A stretch of 64,000 bases of DNA from Campylobacter concisus ATCC 51562 (GTDB taxonomy: Bacteria > Campylobacterota > Campylobacteria > Campylobacterales > Campylobacteraceae): assembly GCF_000466745.1 (NCBI RefSeq), contig NZ_ANNI01000006.1, positions 1 through 64,000 on the forward strand, written 5' to 3'. This document shows positions 15,852-24,362 of the stretch, piece by piece (within the stretch, counting starts at the first letter, position 1; each line of letters begins with the position of its first letter). The position numbers and the translations under genes were made by a program. The notes under the pieces are model-generated. The model was not told where the DNA came from, ran no database searches, and saw only the letters and a program-made list of their open reading frames with translations.

Positions 15852-17910
15852 GATCACTCTAGCTCACAAGAGTAAAAATAGAGCGAGGTTTATTTGCGAG
15901 AGCCTAAACGCTAGAAGCGACGTCAGCGCTATCGAGGCTGCGATCTCGGAGCGAACTGATGCACTAAGTGTTCGTGTAAATAAATACGCAAAAAGTATCA
16001 TCGTTGAATACAATAAAAACTACGATAAAATTTTAAACTTTATAAAGAGCTATGAATTTCCAACAAAGGCAAAAGATCCAAATTTGCCAAGCAAGGCAAA
16101 TATCTATAAGGCTGCTGCTGCACTTGGTATAACACCATTTATGAGCAATAAAACTCTAAAATCAGCCGTGACTCTTTATGCCACAGCGCCAAATTTAATA
16201 GAAGGTGCAAAAGAGCTAAGGCATGAGGGCGTCACTTCAAAAGTGCTTGAGGCAACTGCTATTGGTACTAGCCTAGCAATGGGCGATCATTTAGCAGCAA
16301 ATAGCACAAATTTGATGATAAATATCGGCGAATATATGGAAGAAAGTGCTAGCCACAGAAGTGATGATCTCATCAAAGAGCTAGCAAAACCAAATATCGA
16401 AGAAGTCTGGGTCGAGAGAAATTTAAATGGTGAAAAGACGCTTGAAAAAGTAAAAACCGAAAATTTAAAAAAGGGTGACATCGTAGTAGTAGGAGCTGGT
16501 GAGACGATAGGTGTTGATGGTTATATCGTTGAAGGTAACGCCGATGTAAATCAAGTCTCAATGACCGGAGAGGCTGAACCTATACCAAAAGCTAGAGGCG
16601 ACCGTGTTATAAGTGGCACCGTGGTTGATGAAGGTAGGATAAAAATTTGGGCTGAAAATGTAGGTAGTGACACAGCGACAGCTAGGATCAAAGAATACAT
16701 ACAAACTTCACTCAATGAAAAATCAGCCATTGGTGTAAAAGCGTTAAAACTAGCTGATAAACTTGTGCCTGTTACACTCTCGCTTGCTGGACTTTCATAT
16801 ATTATAAATAAAAATATGAATAGTGTTGCTAGCGTACTTCAAGCAGACTACTCTTGCGCATTAAAGCTTGCTACACCAGTTGCTTTTAAATCAAGCATCT
16901 CAAAAGCTGGTAGAAACGGCATTCTTGTAAAAGGCGCAAAGGCGATTGAGGCTTTAAGCTCAGTTGATACTTTTGTATTTGACAAGACCGGCACTCTTAC
17001 ACATGGGCGCCTAAGCGTAGTTGAAATTTACTCATTTAAAGAGGGATTTTCTCAAAATGATATATTAAATTTAACTGCGAGTGCCGAGGAGCACTACTTT
17101 CACCCGGTGGCTGAAGCAATAGTTGAAGCTGCAAATAAGCGTGGTTTCCACCATATTCATCACGATGAAGTTGAATTTATTGTAGCTCACGGCGTAAAAA
17201 CTGCGATGCACGGTAAAGAGGTGGTTATAGGCAGTAGACACTTTTTAGAAGATGACGAGATGATAAGTTTTAAAGCTCATGAAGCTTTAATAAGCAAAGC
17301 ATTAAATAGCGGCTTAACCTTACTCTACGTAGGATATGATAAAGAGCTAGTCGGCGTCATCGCTATGAAAGATGATATGAGAGAAAACGCAAAAGATATG
17401 GTTAAAAAGCTAAGAAGCCTTGGCGTAAAAGAGGTCGTAATGCTAAGCGGCGACATCAAAAGCAAGGCTGAAGAAGTAGCACGTGAGCTAGGGCTTGATA
17501 GGGTCTATGCAGAGTGCTTACCAACAGATAAAGCAGCTATCATTGAAGAGTTAAAGAGCGAGGGTAAAAAAGTAGCCTTTGTGGGAGATGGCATAAATGA
17601 TGCTCCAAGCCTAACTAAAGCAAATGTGGGCATAAGTATGCACAAAGGTGCTGATATAGCTAAAGCGACGGCTGATATAAGTCTTTTAAAAGATGATATC
17701 ATGAGCGTAGCTCTCGTAAAAGAGCTTGCAAATAAAACAATGGATTTAATTAGCTCAAATTTCCGCTCAACAGTTGGCGTAAACACAGCTATACTAAGCG
17801 CTGCGACACTTGGTATGTTAAATCCAATAGCAACTGCCATGCTTCATAATGGCACAACGATTTGGCTTTTATTAAATTCAATGAAGGGCATAAAATTCAA
17901 ATCGAAATAA
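15820..17910 (+). CDS. P1B-type metal-transporting ATPase, SCA variant (FezB-like)
   Basis: A 696-residue P-type ATPase. Seen: an N-terminal HMA_2-like domain (residues 10-80), weakly hydrophobic early helices, the TGE actuator motif (249-251), phosphorylation motif DKTGTLT (Asp388), the P1B HP motif (His428-Pro429), GDGINDAP (about 584-591) and two last helices with HNGTTIWLLLNS. The metal-site motif, normally CPC, CPH or SPC, reads YSCALK (Ser345-Cys346-Ala347). A histidine cluster HHIHHDE lies at 444-450 in the nucleotide-binding domain. Family knowledge: P1B-6-type ATPases of ferrosome clusters (FezB) lack CPC. I infer iron transport into a compartment or across the membrane. The start is at 15820, inside the preceding gene. 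Confidence 0.82.
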   Translation: MSKQNLTHKNKITLAHKSKNRARFICESLNARSDVSAIEAAISERTDALSVRVNKYAKSIIVEYNKNYDKILNFIKSYEFPTKAKDPNLPSKANIYKAAAALGITPFMSNKTLKSAVTLYATAPNLIEGAKELRHEGVTSKVLEATAIGTSLAMGDHLAANSTNLMINIGEYMEESASHRSDDLIKELAKPNIEEVWVERNLNGEKTLEKVKTENLKKGDIVVVGAGETIGVDGYIVEGNADVNQVSMTGEAEPIPKARGDRVISGTVVDEGRIKIWAENVGSDTATARIKEYIQTSLNEKSAIGVKALKLADKLVPVTLSLAGLSYIINKNMNSVASVLQADYSCALKLATPVAFKSSISKAGRNGILVKGAKAIEALSSVDTFVFDKTGTLTHGRLSVVEIYSFKEGFSQNDILNLTASAEEHYFHPVAEAIVEAANKRGFHHIHHDEVEFIVAHGVKTAMHGKEVVIGSRHFLEDDEMISFKAHEALISKALNSGLTLLYVGYDKELVGVIAMKDDMRENAKDMVKKLRSLGVKEVVMLSGDIKSKAEEVARELGLDRVYAECLPTDKAAIIEELKSEGKKVAFVGDGINDAPSLTKANVGISMHKGADIAKATADISLLKDDIMSVALVKELANKTMDLISSNFRSTVGVNTAILSAATLGMLNPIATAMLHNGTTIWLLLNSMKGIKFKSK

Positions 17911-17924
17911 ATTTGAAAGGGTAG

Positions 17925-19388
17925 ATGGTGCTTGATATTTTCTTAAATTTTTTAAACGGCAAAATGGACGTAGCCAACGACTTTTTATATGGATATTTTT
18001 TAGTCATTATTCTTGTGGCTACGGGAATTTATTTTAGTTATTTGACTCGTTTTGTGCAGTTTAGGATGTTTTTTGAGGCTTGCAGGGTCTTAGTAGAAAA
18101 AAAGGACAAGTACAATAAGCACCATTTAACACCATTTCAAGCACTTATGATCTCGACTGCTTCGCGCGTTGGCATAGGCAATATCGCTGGAATTTCAGCT
18201 GCCATCGTCGCGGGCGGTCCGGGTGCTCTTTTTTGGATGTGTTTGATGGCTTTTTTAGGATCAGCTTCAGCTTTTATAGAGAGTACGTTAGCGCAAATTT
18301 ATAAGACAAAAGACGTTTTTGGATTTAAAGGCGGTCCAGCTTATTACATCAAAAATGGCCTTGGCATAAAGTGGCTAGCTTCGCTTTTTGCAGTGATCCT
18401 CATCATCACCTATGCGTACGGCTTTAACGGACTTCAAAGCTACACCATGACATCAGCCTTTGAAATTTACTATGACAAAGCTGGTAGCAACGTTAGCTTT
18501 GCACAAAGCGGCCTACCTGTTGGCATTGGTCTTATCCTTACTGCATTTGCGGCGGTTATGTTTTTTAGCAAAAGTCACATCATCGGCAAAGTAAGCTCAT
18601 ACATCGTGCCTTTCATGGCACTTGCCTACATCTCATTAGCACTTATCGCTATTGTTTTAAATTTCAAAGAAATTCCTGATGTTGTTAAGATGATCTTAGA
18701 AAATGCCTTTGATTTTAAAGCGATATTTGGCGGATTTGCCGGTAGTGTGATCGTAATAGGCATCAAAAGAGGCCTTTTCTCAAACGAAGCTGGCATGGGT
18801 TCAGCTCCGAACGCAGCAGCTGCAGCACATACTAGCCACCCAGTAAAACAAGGCCTAGTTCAAGCAATGGCAGTCTTTATAGACATGACCATATGTATAG
18901 CATCTGGTATGATCGTGCTATTTTCACAGGCCTATCTTATGAAGCAAACTGGCTCAAGTGGTGAGGTGCTAACCGCTCTCCCTCTCGTTCAAGCCGCGAT
19001 GAAAGAGTATTTTGGTGAATTTGGAGTTCATTTTACCACTCTTGCGGTCGTACTTTTTGCCATCACTTCACTTATTGGCAACTACTACTATGCTCAGGCA
19101 AATATGAAATTTTTAACCAAAAACCACAAGCTTACATTGCTATTTAAGATAACGGCTGTCGTTATGATATTTATTGGTGCTCAGATGAATTTAAAGCTTG
19201 CTTGGAATATCGCTGATATCACAATGGCTGCAATGGCAACTATTAACATCATCGCTATATTCTTACTTTCAAAAGTAGTGTTAATAGCAGTCAAAGACTA
19301 CGAAGCTCAAAGAAGGGTTGGGCTAAATCCAGAATTTGACCCAGAAAGTCTTGGCATCAAAAATACAAGTTGCTGGAATAAAAACTAA
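17925..19388 (+). CDS. AGCS-family sodium:alanine/glycine symporter
   Basis: A 487-residue integral membrane protein with about ten helices and the AGCS signatures: FQALMISTASRVGIGNIAG, the GGPGALFWMCLMAFLG stretch, KGGPAYYIKNGLG, and KRGLFSNEAGMGSAPNAAA. Such carriers bring in alanine or glycine with sodium. It follows the ATPase gene by only 14 bases with GAAAGGG before the ATG, so it appears to share the transcript, although a direct link to metal handling is not obvious. The small membrane protein at 19389 begins at its stop. Confidence 0.88.
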   Translation: MVLDIFLNFLNGKMDVANDFLYGYFLVIILVATGIYFSYLTRFVQFRMFFEACRVLVEKKDKYNKHHLTPFQALMISTASRVGIGNIAGISAAIVAGGPGALFWMCLMAFLGSASAFIESTLAQIYKTKDVFGFKGGPAYYIKNGLGIKWLASLFAVILIITYAYGFNGLQSYTMTSAFEIYYDKAGSNVSFAQSGLPVGIGLILTAFAAVMFFSKSHIIGKVSSYIVPFMALAYISLALIAIVLNFKEIPDVVKMILENAFDFKAIFGGFAGSVIVIGIKRGLFSNEAGMGSAPNAAAAAHTSHPVKQGLVQAMAVFIDMTICIASGMIVLFSQAYLMKQTGSSGEVLTALPLVQAAMKEYFGEFGVHFTTLAVVLFAITSLIGNYYYAQANMKFLTKNHKLTLLFKITAVVMIFIGAQMNLKLAWNIADITMAAMATINIIAIFLLSKVVLIAVKDYEAQRRVGLNPEFDPESLGIKNTSCWNKN

Positions 19389-19658
19389 ATGGAGAAGAAT
19401 TTGAAAAACGAAACAAAAATAAGTGGCAAACTACTTGACATAAATACTCACAGAAAGGTAGCAAAGGTCGGTATGGGCGTTACTTTAGCGACAGTTTGCT
19501 TAACGGCACTTTGCATGAATGGCAGAGGTATGAAAAAATTACATACAGTTTCGGGCATTGCATTTACTTGCTTTGCTCTTTATCATGCTGGACTTTATGA
19601 CAATGGAATCTTTAAAAAAATGATAATAAAAGCAAAAAACGAGGCAAAAAAGGCATAA
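19389..19658 (+). CDS. Small two-helix membrane protein with conserved-looking histidines
   Basis: An 89-residue protein: polar N-terminus, then two hydrophobic helices (about residues 29-45 and 52-68). The second holds LHTVSGIAFTCFALYH, with histidines spaced as in haem- or metal-binding four-helix membrane proteins. The C-terminus is basic. ATG 19389 directly follows the symporter stop; a TTG at 19401 with GGAG at better spacing is an alternative start. No family named. Because the ATPase cluster already has several small membrane proteins, it may belong to that set despite lying after the symporter. Confidence 0.6.
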   Translation: MEKNLKNETKISGKLLDINTHRKVAKVGMGVTLATVCLTALCMNGRGMKKLHTVSGIAFTCFALYHAGLYDNGIFKKMIIKAKNEAKKA

Positions 19659-19659
19659 A

Positions 19660-20493
19660 ATGATACTTAGCGACGCAGAAATTCTAAGCTATATAAACGA
19701 AGATATACCTTACTTTGATCTTACTACGTCGCTTCAAAATATCGATAAAAAAGCCTCACTTGAAATTTATTCACGTGATGAGATTTGCGTTAGCTGCGTT
19801 GATGTAGCCGCAAGTGTTGCGAGGCTACTTGGGTGCGAGAGTGAAATTTTTGTGCAAAATTCTCAAATTTGTAAGGCTGACGATGTAATCATAAAAATTT
19901 ATGGCAGCTACGAAGATGTGCATAAAGCTTGGAAGTTAGCTCAAGTCGCACTAGAATATGCCAGCGCCATCGCAACTTATACAAACAAAATGGTAAATGC
20001 CACAAAGTGCGTTAATGAAAAATGTGAAATTTTAGCAACCAGAAAGAGCTTTCCATTTGCTAAGAAATTTTGCGTAAAAGCGGTACTTGAAGGTGGCGGT
20101 AAAATGCATAGACTTGGGCTTAGCGATAGCATTTTATTTTTTAAAAATCATATAAAAGCTTATGCGAATTTTGATGAATTTGTATCTCTTTTGCCAGAAT
20201 TTAAAGCCAAAATGGTTGAGAAAAAAATCTGCGTTGAAGCTGAAAATTTAGACGAAGCAAGCAAGCTTTTAAAAGCAAATTGCGACGTTGTGCAGTGCGA
20301 TAAATTTAGTCCAGAGCTCATCGAAAATGTACTCTCTTTAAGAGATGAGATTTCGCCAAATACCATTATCCTAGCAGCCGGTGGTATAAATTTATCAAAT
20401 GCAAAAGATTACGCAAATGCCGATGCGATAGTAACATCAGCGATGTATTCAAAAGGCGTTGCTGATATCAGCACCAGACTTGAGATTTTGTAA
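19660..20493 (+). CDS. modD: ModD-like protein (quinolinate phosphoribosyltransferase fold)
   Basis: A 277-residue protein with the NadC-like fold and order of motifs: DLTTSLQ near the start (as in quinolinate phosphoribosyltransferase), LEYASAIATYTN, a TRKSFPFAKKFCVKAVLEGGG stretch (TRK-type substrate site), and ILAAGGINLSNA near the end. It matches ModD, a NadC relative found next to molybdate transport genes, more than NadC itself. No mod genes are adjacent here; instead it ends the metal cluster. Its true substrate is unknown. Start ATG overlaps the preceding gene's stop region by spacing of one base. Confidence 0.72.
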   Translation: MILSDAEILSYINEDIPYFDLTTSLQNIDKKASLEIYSRDEICVSCVDVAASVARLLGCESEIFVQNSQICKADDVIIKIYGSYEDVHKAWKLAQVALEYASAIATYTNKMVNATKCVNEKCEILATRKSFPFAKKFCVKAVLEGGGKMHRLGLSDSILFFKNHIKAYANFDEFVSLLPEFKAKMVEKKICVEAENLDEASKLLKANCDVVQCDKFSPELIENVLSLRDEISPNTIILAAGGINLSNAKDYANADAIVTSAMYSKGVADISTRLEIL

Positions 20494-20849
20494 ATTTTTA
20501 CAACGACGATACAGCAAAACATCTATCAAAGTTAAAAATTTACAGAAAATGCATTTTGGCTCTGGAATTTGAACGATACGCAACAAAAAATTAACATTTT
20601 TTATTTCAAATTTATTTCATAGCTACAAGCAAAAATACAAACTAATAAAGTTAAATTTTCTAATTTGTTTTCTCTAAAAAATAAGGACACTTATGTCTTG
20701 CTTCACACCACGTGTATAAAACTCAATCAAATTTTAAAATTTACAAACAAGTATATCACGCTTTTAAATTCAGTAACAAACGATAACTAGTGAGTAAAAT
20801 TTAGAATTTGCCTAGAAATTTTCAAATTCCAGGCAAATTTCACTCAAAT
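20494..20849. other. Intergenic region between ModD-like and BCCT genes
   Basis: About 355 AT-rich bases at the ends of two convergent genes. A stem of nine pairs (AATTTGCCT/AGGCAAATT, 20805-20839) next to the BCCT stop may terminate that gene but has no T tract. At 20693-20719 an eight-codon open frame (MSCFTPRV) with AAGGA before it stands out, most likely by chance or as a relic. Nothing else supported. Confidence 0.4.
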
Positions 20850-22790
20850 TTACTCTCTAACAACATGTAAAAACTGCATGTGTTTGCGGTATTGCTCGAT
20901 GACGTCGTTTATCAGCGTGGCTTCGCTCCAGCCAAGCACGTCGTAGTCCTGACCGCCCTCTTTTAGATAGACTTCAGCTCTATAGTAAAGATCATCGCCG
21001 TCAAGCTCTCTGGTGTAGTCTGGGCTCTGGCTTTTGGTGAGATAGACGCCATATCTAAAGTCCATCTCATCGCCAAGTCCAACGTTTAAATTTACAAAAT
21101 TTTCACCATTTGTGACCTTTGCTTCAAGCCCATTTTTGGCAAATTCCTCTTTTAGCTCGTTAAACGCTTTTAGCACGACTTCGTTTAAAAATTTCTTGCC
21201 ATCTTTCTTGCCTGGAAGCGTGATGATCGCACTTAGGCGCTCTTGCCATGGCTTTGAAAGATCGCTAAGAGGCATGTTACTAAAGTTATTTGTCTCTTTT
21301 TTGGTTAGATCCACACGTAGCGCCTTAAATAGCCCGTAAATAGCGCCAAGTAGCACGATCGCAAATGGCAGTGCTGTGGTGATAGTAAGCGCTTGAAGTG
21401 AGGCAAGTCCGCCGGCTAGCATCAAAAATGCCGCCACGACGCCCACCGTAACGCCCCAAAAGACCTTTTGCCAAACCGGCGTATCATCCTTGCCGTTTGA
21501 GCAAAGCATGTTCATCACGATCGCCGCTGAATCGGCCGAAGTGACGAAAAATATGACGATCATAAAGACCGCGATCGTGCTTAGCACGCCTGAAAAGCTA
21601 AATTTCTCCAAAAACATAAAGAGCGCCGAAGCCGAGTCGGAATTTACCGTGGTCGCAAGCTCGCTAAAGCCGCCTTGAACAAGCGCGATCGCCGAGTTAC
21701 CAAAAAAGCTCATCCAAGCAAATGTAAAGCCCGTCGGCACGAAAAGCACGCCGATCACAAATTCTCTTATCGTCCTGCCCTTTGAAATTTTGGCGATAAA
21801 CAGCCCCACAAACGGCGACCAAGATAGCCACCAAGCCCAGTATAGCAGCGTCCAACCGCCAAGCCAACTCTCATTTTGCCTCTCGTAGGCGTAGAGATTA
21901 AAGGTGTTTGAAATGAGCGTCGAGACGTAGTCGCCGCTGTTTTGTACAAACGACTTTAAAAGCTGCGTCGTATCGCCCAAAAACAGTATCAAAAACATAA
22001 AACATATAGCTAGCGCGATGTTTGCGTTTGACAAGATCTTGATGCCCTTATCGACGCCACTTGCCGCTGAGATGGTTGCAGCTAGGCAAAGCACTATTAA
22101 AAGCGTGATGTGCATGGTCGGCAGACCAAAAACGTGCGTAAGACCCGCATTTACCTGAAGTACGCCGTATCCCAGCGATGTCGCCACGCCAAAAAGCGTC
22201 GCCACAACGGCAAATGTATCGATAGCATTGCCGATCTTGCCATAAATTTTATCGCCAATGATCGGATAAAACGCTGATCTAAGCGTGAGTGGCAAGCCAT
22301 GTCTATACGAGAAAAAAGCAAGTATTAGCGCCACGATAGCATAGACTGACCAAGCGCCCATGCCCCAGTGAAAGAACGTGATATTCATCGCAAGCTTTGC
22401 TGCAGCGACGCTTTGCGGGTCGCCAACTGGCGGGTTTAGATAGTGCATAAGTGGCTCAGCCACACCAAAAAATACTAGACCTATGCCCATACCAGCGGCA
22501 AAAAGCATAGAAAACCACGAGATATTTTTGTGCTCTGGCTTTACGTGATCGGCTCCTAGTTTGATCTCGCCAAGCTTGCTAAAGCCAAGGATGATGACAC
22601 TAAGAAGTATGACGGCGACGGCTAGGATGTAAAACCAGCCAAATTTTGCCGAGATGTAATCTTGCATGCCCTTAAAAAATTCATTTGAGAAATTTGGAAA
22701 TATCGCTGCAAATGCTGTTATTAAAACTATAACAACAAGCGATGGGATAAATACTGAATTGTTAAATTTTGATCTTTGAAATTTGATCAT
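20850..22790 (-). CDS. BCCT-family betaine/choline/carnitine transporter (BetT-like)
   Basis: A 646-residue transporter with twelve predicted helices and the BCCT hallmark around the eighth helix (WTLLYWAWWLSWSPFVGLF), plus GMGIGLVFFGVAEP near residue 100. The C-terminal 130 residues (from about 515) form a soluble regulatory-type extension, as in BetT of Enterobacteria, where it senses osmotic state. Substrate is probably a quaternary ammonium compound; exact choice cannot be read. GGAGG lies at ideal spacing. It is a single gene. Confidence 0.9.
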   Translation of the reverse strand: MIKFQRSKFNNSVFIPSLVVIVLITAFAAIFPNFSNEFFKGMQDYISAKFGWFYILAVAVILLSVIILGFSKLGEIKLGADHVKPEHKNISWFSMLFAAGMGIGLVFFGVAEPLMHYLNPPVGDPQSVAAAKLAMNITFFHWGMGAWSVYAIVALILAFFSYRHGLPLTLRSAFYPIIGDKIYGKIGNAIDTFAVVATLFGVATSLGYGVLQVNAGLTHVFGLPTMHITLLIVLCLAATISAASGVDKGIKILSNANIALAICFMFLILFLGDTTQLLKSFVQNSGDYVSTLISNTFNLYAYERQNESWLGGWTLLYWAWWLSWSPFVGLFIAKISKGRTIREFVIGVLFVPTGFTFAWMSFFGNSAIALVQGGFSELATTVNSDSASALFMFLEKFSFSGVLSTIAVFMIVIFFVTSADSAAIVMNMLCSNGKDDTPVWQKVFWGVTVGVVAAFLMLAGGLASLQALTITTALPFAIVLLGAIYGLFKALRVDLTKKETNNFSNMPLSDLSKPWQERLSAIITLPGKKDGKKFLNEVVLKAFNELKEEFAKNGLEAKVTNGENFVNLNVGLGDEMDFRYGVYLTKSQSPDYTRELDGDDLYYRAEVYLKEGGQDYDVLGWSEATLINDVIEQYRKHMQFLHVVRE

Positions 22791-22916
22791 TTTTCCTCCT
22801 TTTTGTAATGTCAGCTTCTTTTCAAACTAACAAAAAAGAGTAAATAGGTCAAATTTTATCTTTAAATTTTTTATGAAATTTTAAGCTTCAGCCACCAAAA
22901 ATAGCCACTTTGAAAT

Positions 22917-24362
22917 TTATCTCAAGTCTCTTTCATCTCTCTTTGGTTTTGCAAGAGTTGTTAGCACTATGACGAAAAAAGCGATGCCAAATGTGATGTA
23001 CAAGATGATCTTTGGCGAGTCAAACTCTATCCTAGATCTAGCGACCTCTTCTCCGCTTGCCTCCACTAGCTCGCCACGCTTTATCATCTCGCTGATATCT
23101 TTTGCGCTAAGCTCTTTAGACGGCCTTGTTAAAATTTCTATGACGCTAAGATCAGCCACCTCATAAACGCTATGTCTAATGCCATAAAATGGCTTTATAC
23201 TGCTAAAAAAATAGACCTTCTCGCCATTTGCATAGACCGCGCCATACTCGCCATCTTTTACCAGTCCTATCTCGCGCCATAATGAGCTTGGGGCAAATTT
23301 ATATAAAGAGACGGTTTGCGCCACTAAGTGTCTGCCGTGCTTTGAGCGCTGCCACTCTTCGCCTTGTTGTAAAAAATAGGCTGAAATTTCATCTACAAAA
23401 ACGTCAGCATAGAGCCTTTTTAGCTCGCCTTTTAGCTGGTAGTCTGAAATTTTAGCCTGCTCGTTTTTACTGCCATCCCAAAAGTAAATTCCATCTTTGC
23501 TTGCAAAAAGAGGCCAAAACGAATGCACGTTATCCACGCTATAAATGGCGCTATAAGGCATATTTTGAGCGCTAAATTTATGCTCATTTGCAAATGCCGC
23601 CCCACTTTTTGGCTCAAAAAGATATTCTATATCGTGCTTAGCATCGTAGCATATCCGGCGTGTCTCATCTGAATATCTTGCATCAAGCCTATAAAAGCCC
23701 ATAAACAAGCTTTTGCCATCTGTGTAATATCCGCTAGCAGCGCCACTTTCTGTCGTGATGTATCTTAGCTCACTAGGATCTGCGTCAAGCTTTTCGCCCT
23801 TATAGTAAAGCGTGCTACCGTCTCTTGCAAAGCCAGCGTCAAAGATAGGCTCTAAATTTGTGCTTTCAACCCTTTTTGTCCTGTAAAAATAAGGGCTATC
23901 ATCGTAGCTTTTTATAAAGGTGTGAGCAAGGTTTTTCATAATAGAACTAAATTCGCTAAATCCTGGCTCTTTCTCGCTTCTAGTAGCGCAATAATAGCTT
24001 ATCTTGCCATCGCTTATATAGCCATTGCCAAGCACTTTGGCACTTTTTGGATCAAGACCTGGTAAAATTTCTCTAGCGCAATAGATATGATTTTTATCAG
24101 CTCCCACGTTTGAGTAGTCGTATGCGTGTTTTAGCTTTAAGACCCTAAAACTAGCCTCATCGACGCCTTTTAGCTCATACTTGCCACTGCCTGAAATTTG
24201 GACGTAAATTTTACCCTCAGGCGAGCGGTAAAACTCGCTATTATCAATGTTTGCAAAGCTTCTTTGATACTCGCCCTCATGCCATAGATAAAGCATTGCC
24301 AAAACAAAAAATAGCGTCAAGATGACTAAAAAATAAACAAACCTAATAGTAATTTTTCTCAT
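22917..24362 (-). CDS. DKNYY-family membrane-anchored protein (copy 2)
   Basis: A 481-residue protein with an N-terminal membrane helix (about 8-27), a large extracytoplasmic region and a C-terminal helix (about 450-470). The outer part repeats a short unit like VGADKNHIYCAREIL and FARDGSTLYYKGEKLD, the DKNYY family pattern (strand, Asp/Lys-Asn-Tyr-Tyr turn, strand). Function of the family is unknown. Its start overlaps the stop of the neighbouring paralogue by one base; the two share layout and many motifs (LGNGYISDGKISYYC / LGNGYFGDGKITYFC), so they arose by tandem duplication. Confidence 0.7.
   Translation of the reverse strand: MRKITIRFVYFLVILTLFFVLAMLYLWHEGEYQRSFANIDNSEFYRSPEGKIYVQISGSGKYELKGVDEASFRVLKLKHAYDYSNVGADKNHIYCAREILPGLDPKSAKVLGNGYISDGKISYYCATRSEKEPGFSEFSSIMKNLAHTFIKSYDDSPYFYRTKRVESTNLEPIFDAGFARDGSTLYYKGEKLDADPSELRYITTESGAASGYYTDGKSLFMGFYRLDARYSDETRRICYDAKHDIEYLFEPKSGAAFANEHKFSAQNMPYSAIYSVDNVHSFWPLFASKDGIYFWDGSKNEQAKISDYQLKGELKRLYADVFVDEISAYFLQQGEEWQRSKHGRHLVAQTVSLYKFAPSSLWREIGLVKDGEYGAVYANGEKVYFFSSIKPFYGIRHSVYEVADLSVIEILTRPSKELSAKDISEMIKRGELVEASGEEVARSRIEFDSPKIILYITFGIAFFVIVLTTLAKPKRDERDLR

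Noticed and set aside
20693..20719. Eight-codon open frame MSCFTPRV with AAGGA before it, in the modD-BCCT gap
   Set aside because: Too short to support, no downstream gene on that strand for a leader peptide to control, and AT-rich gaps give such frames by chance.
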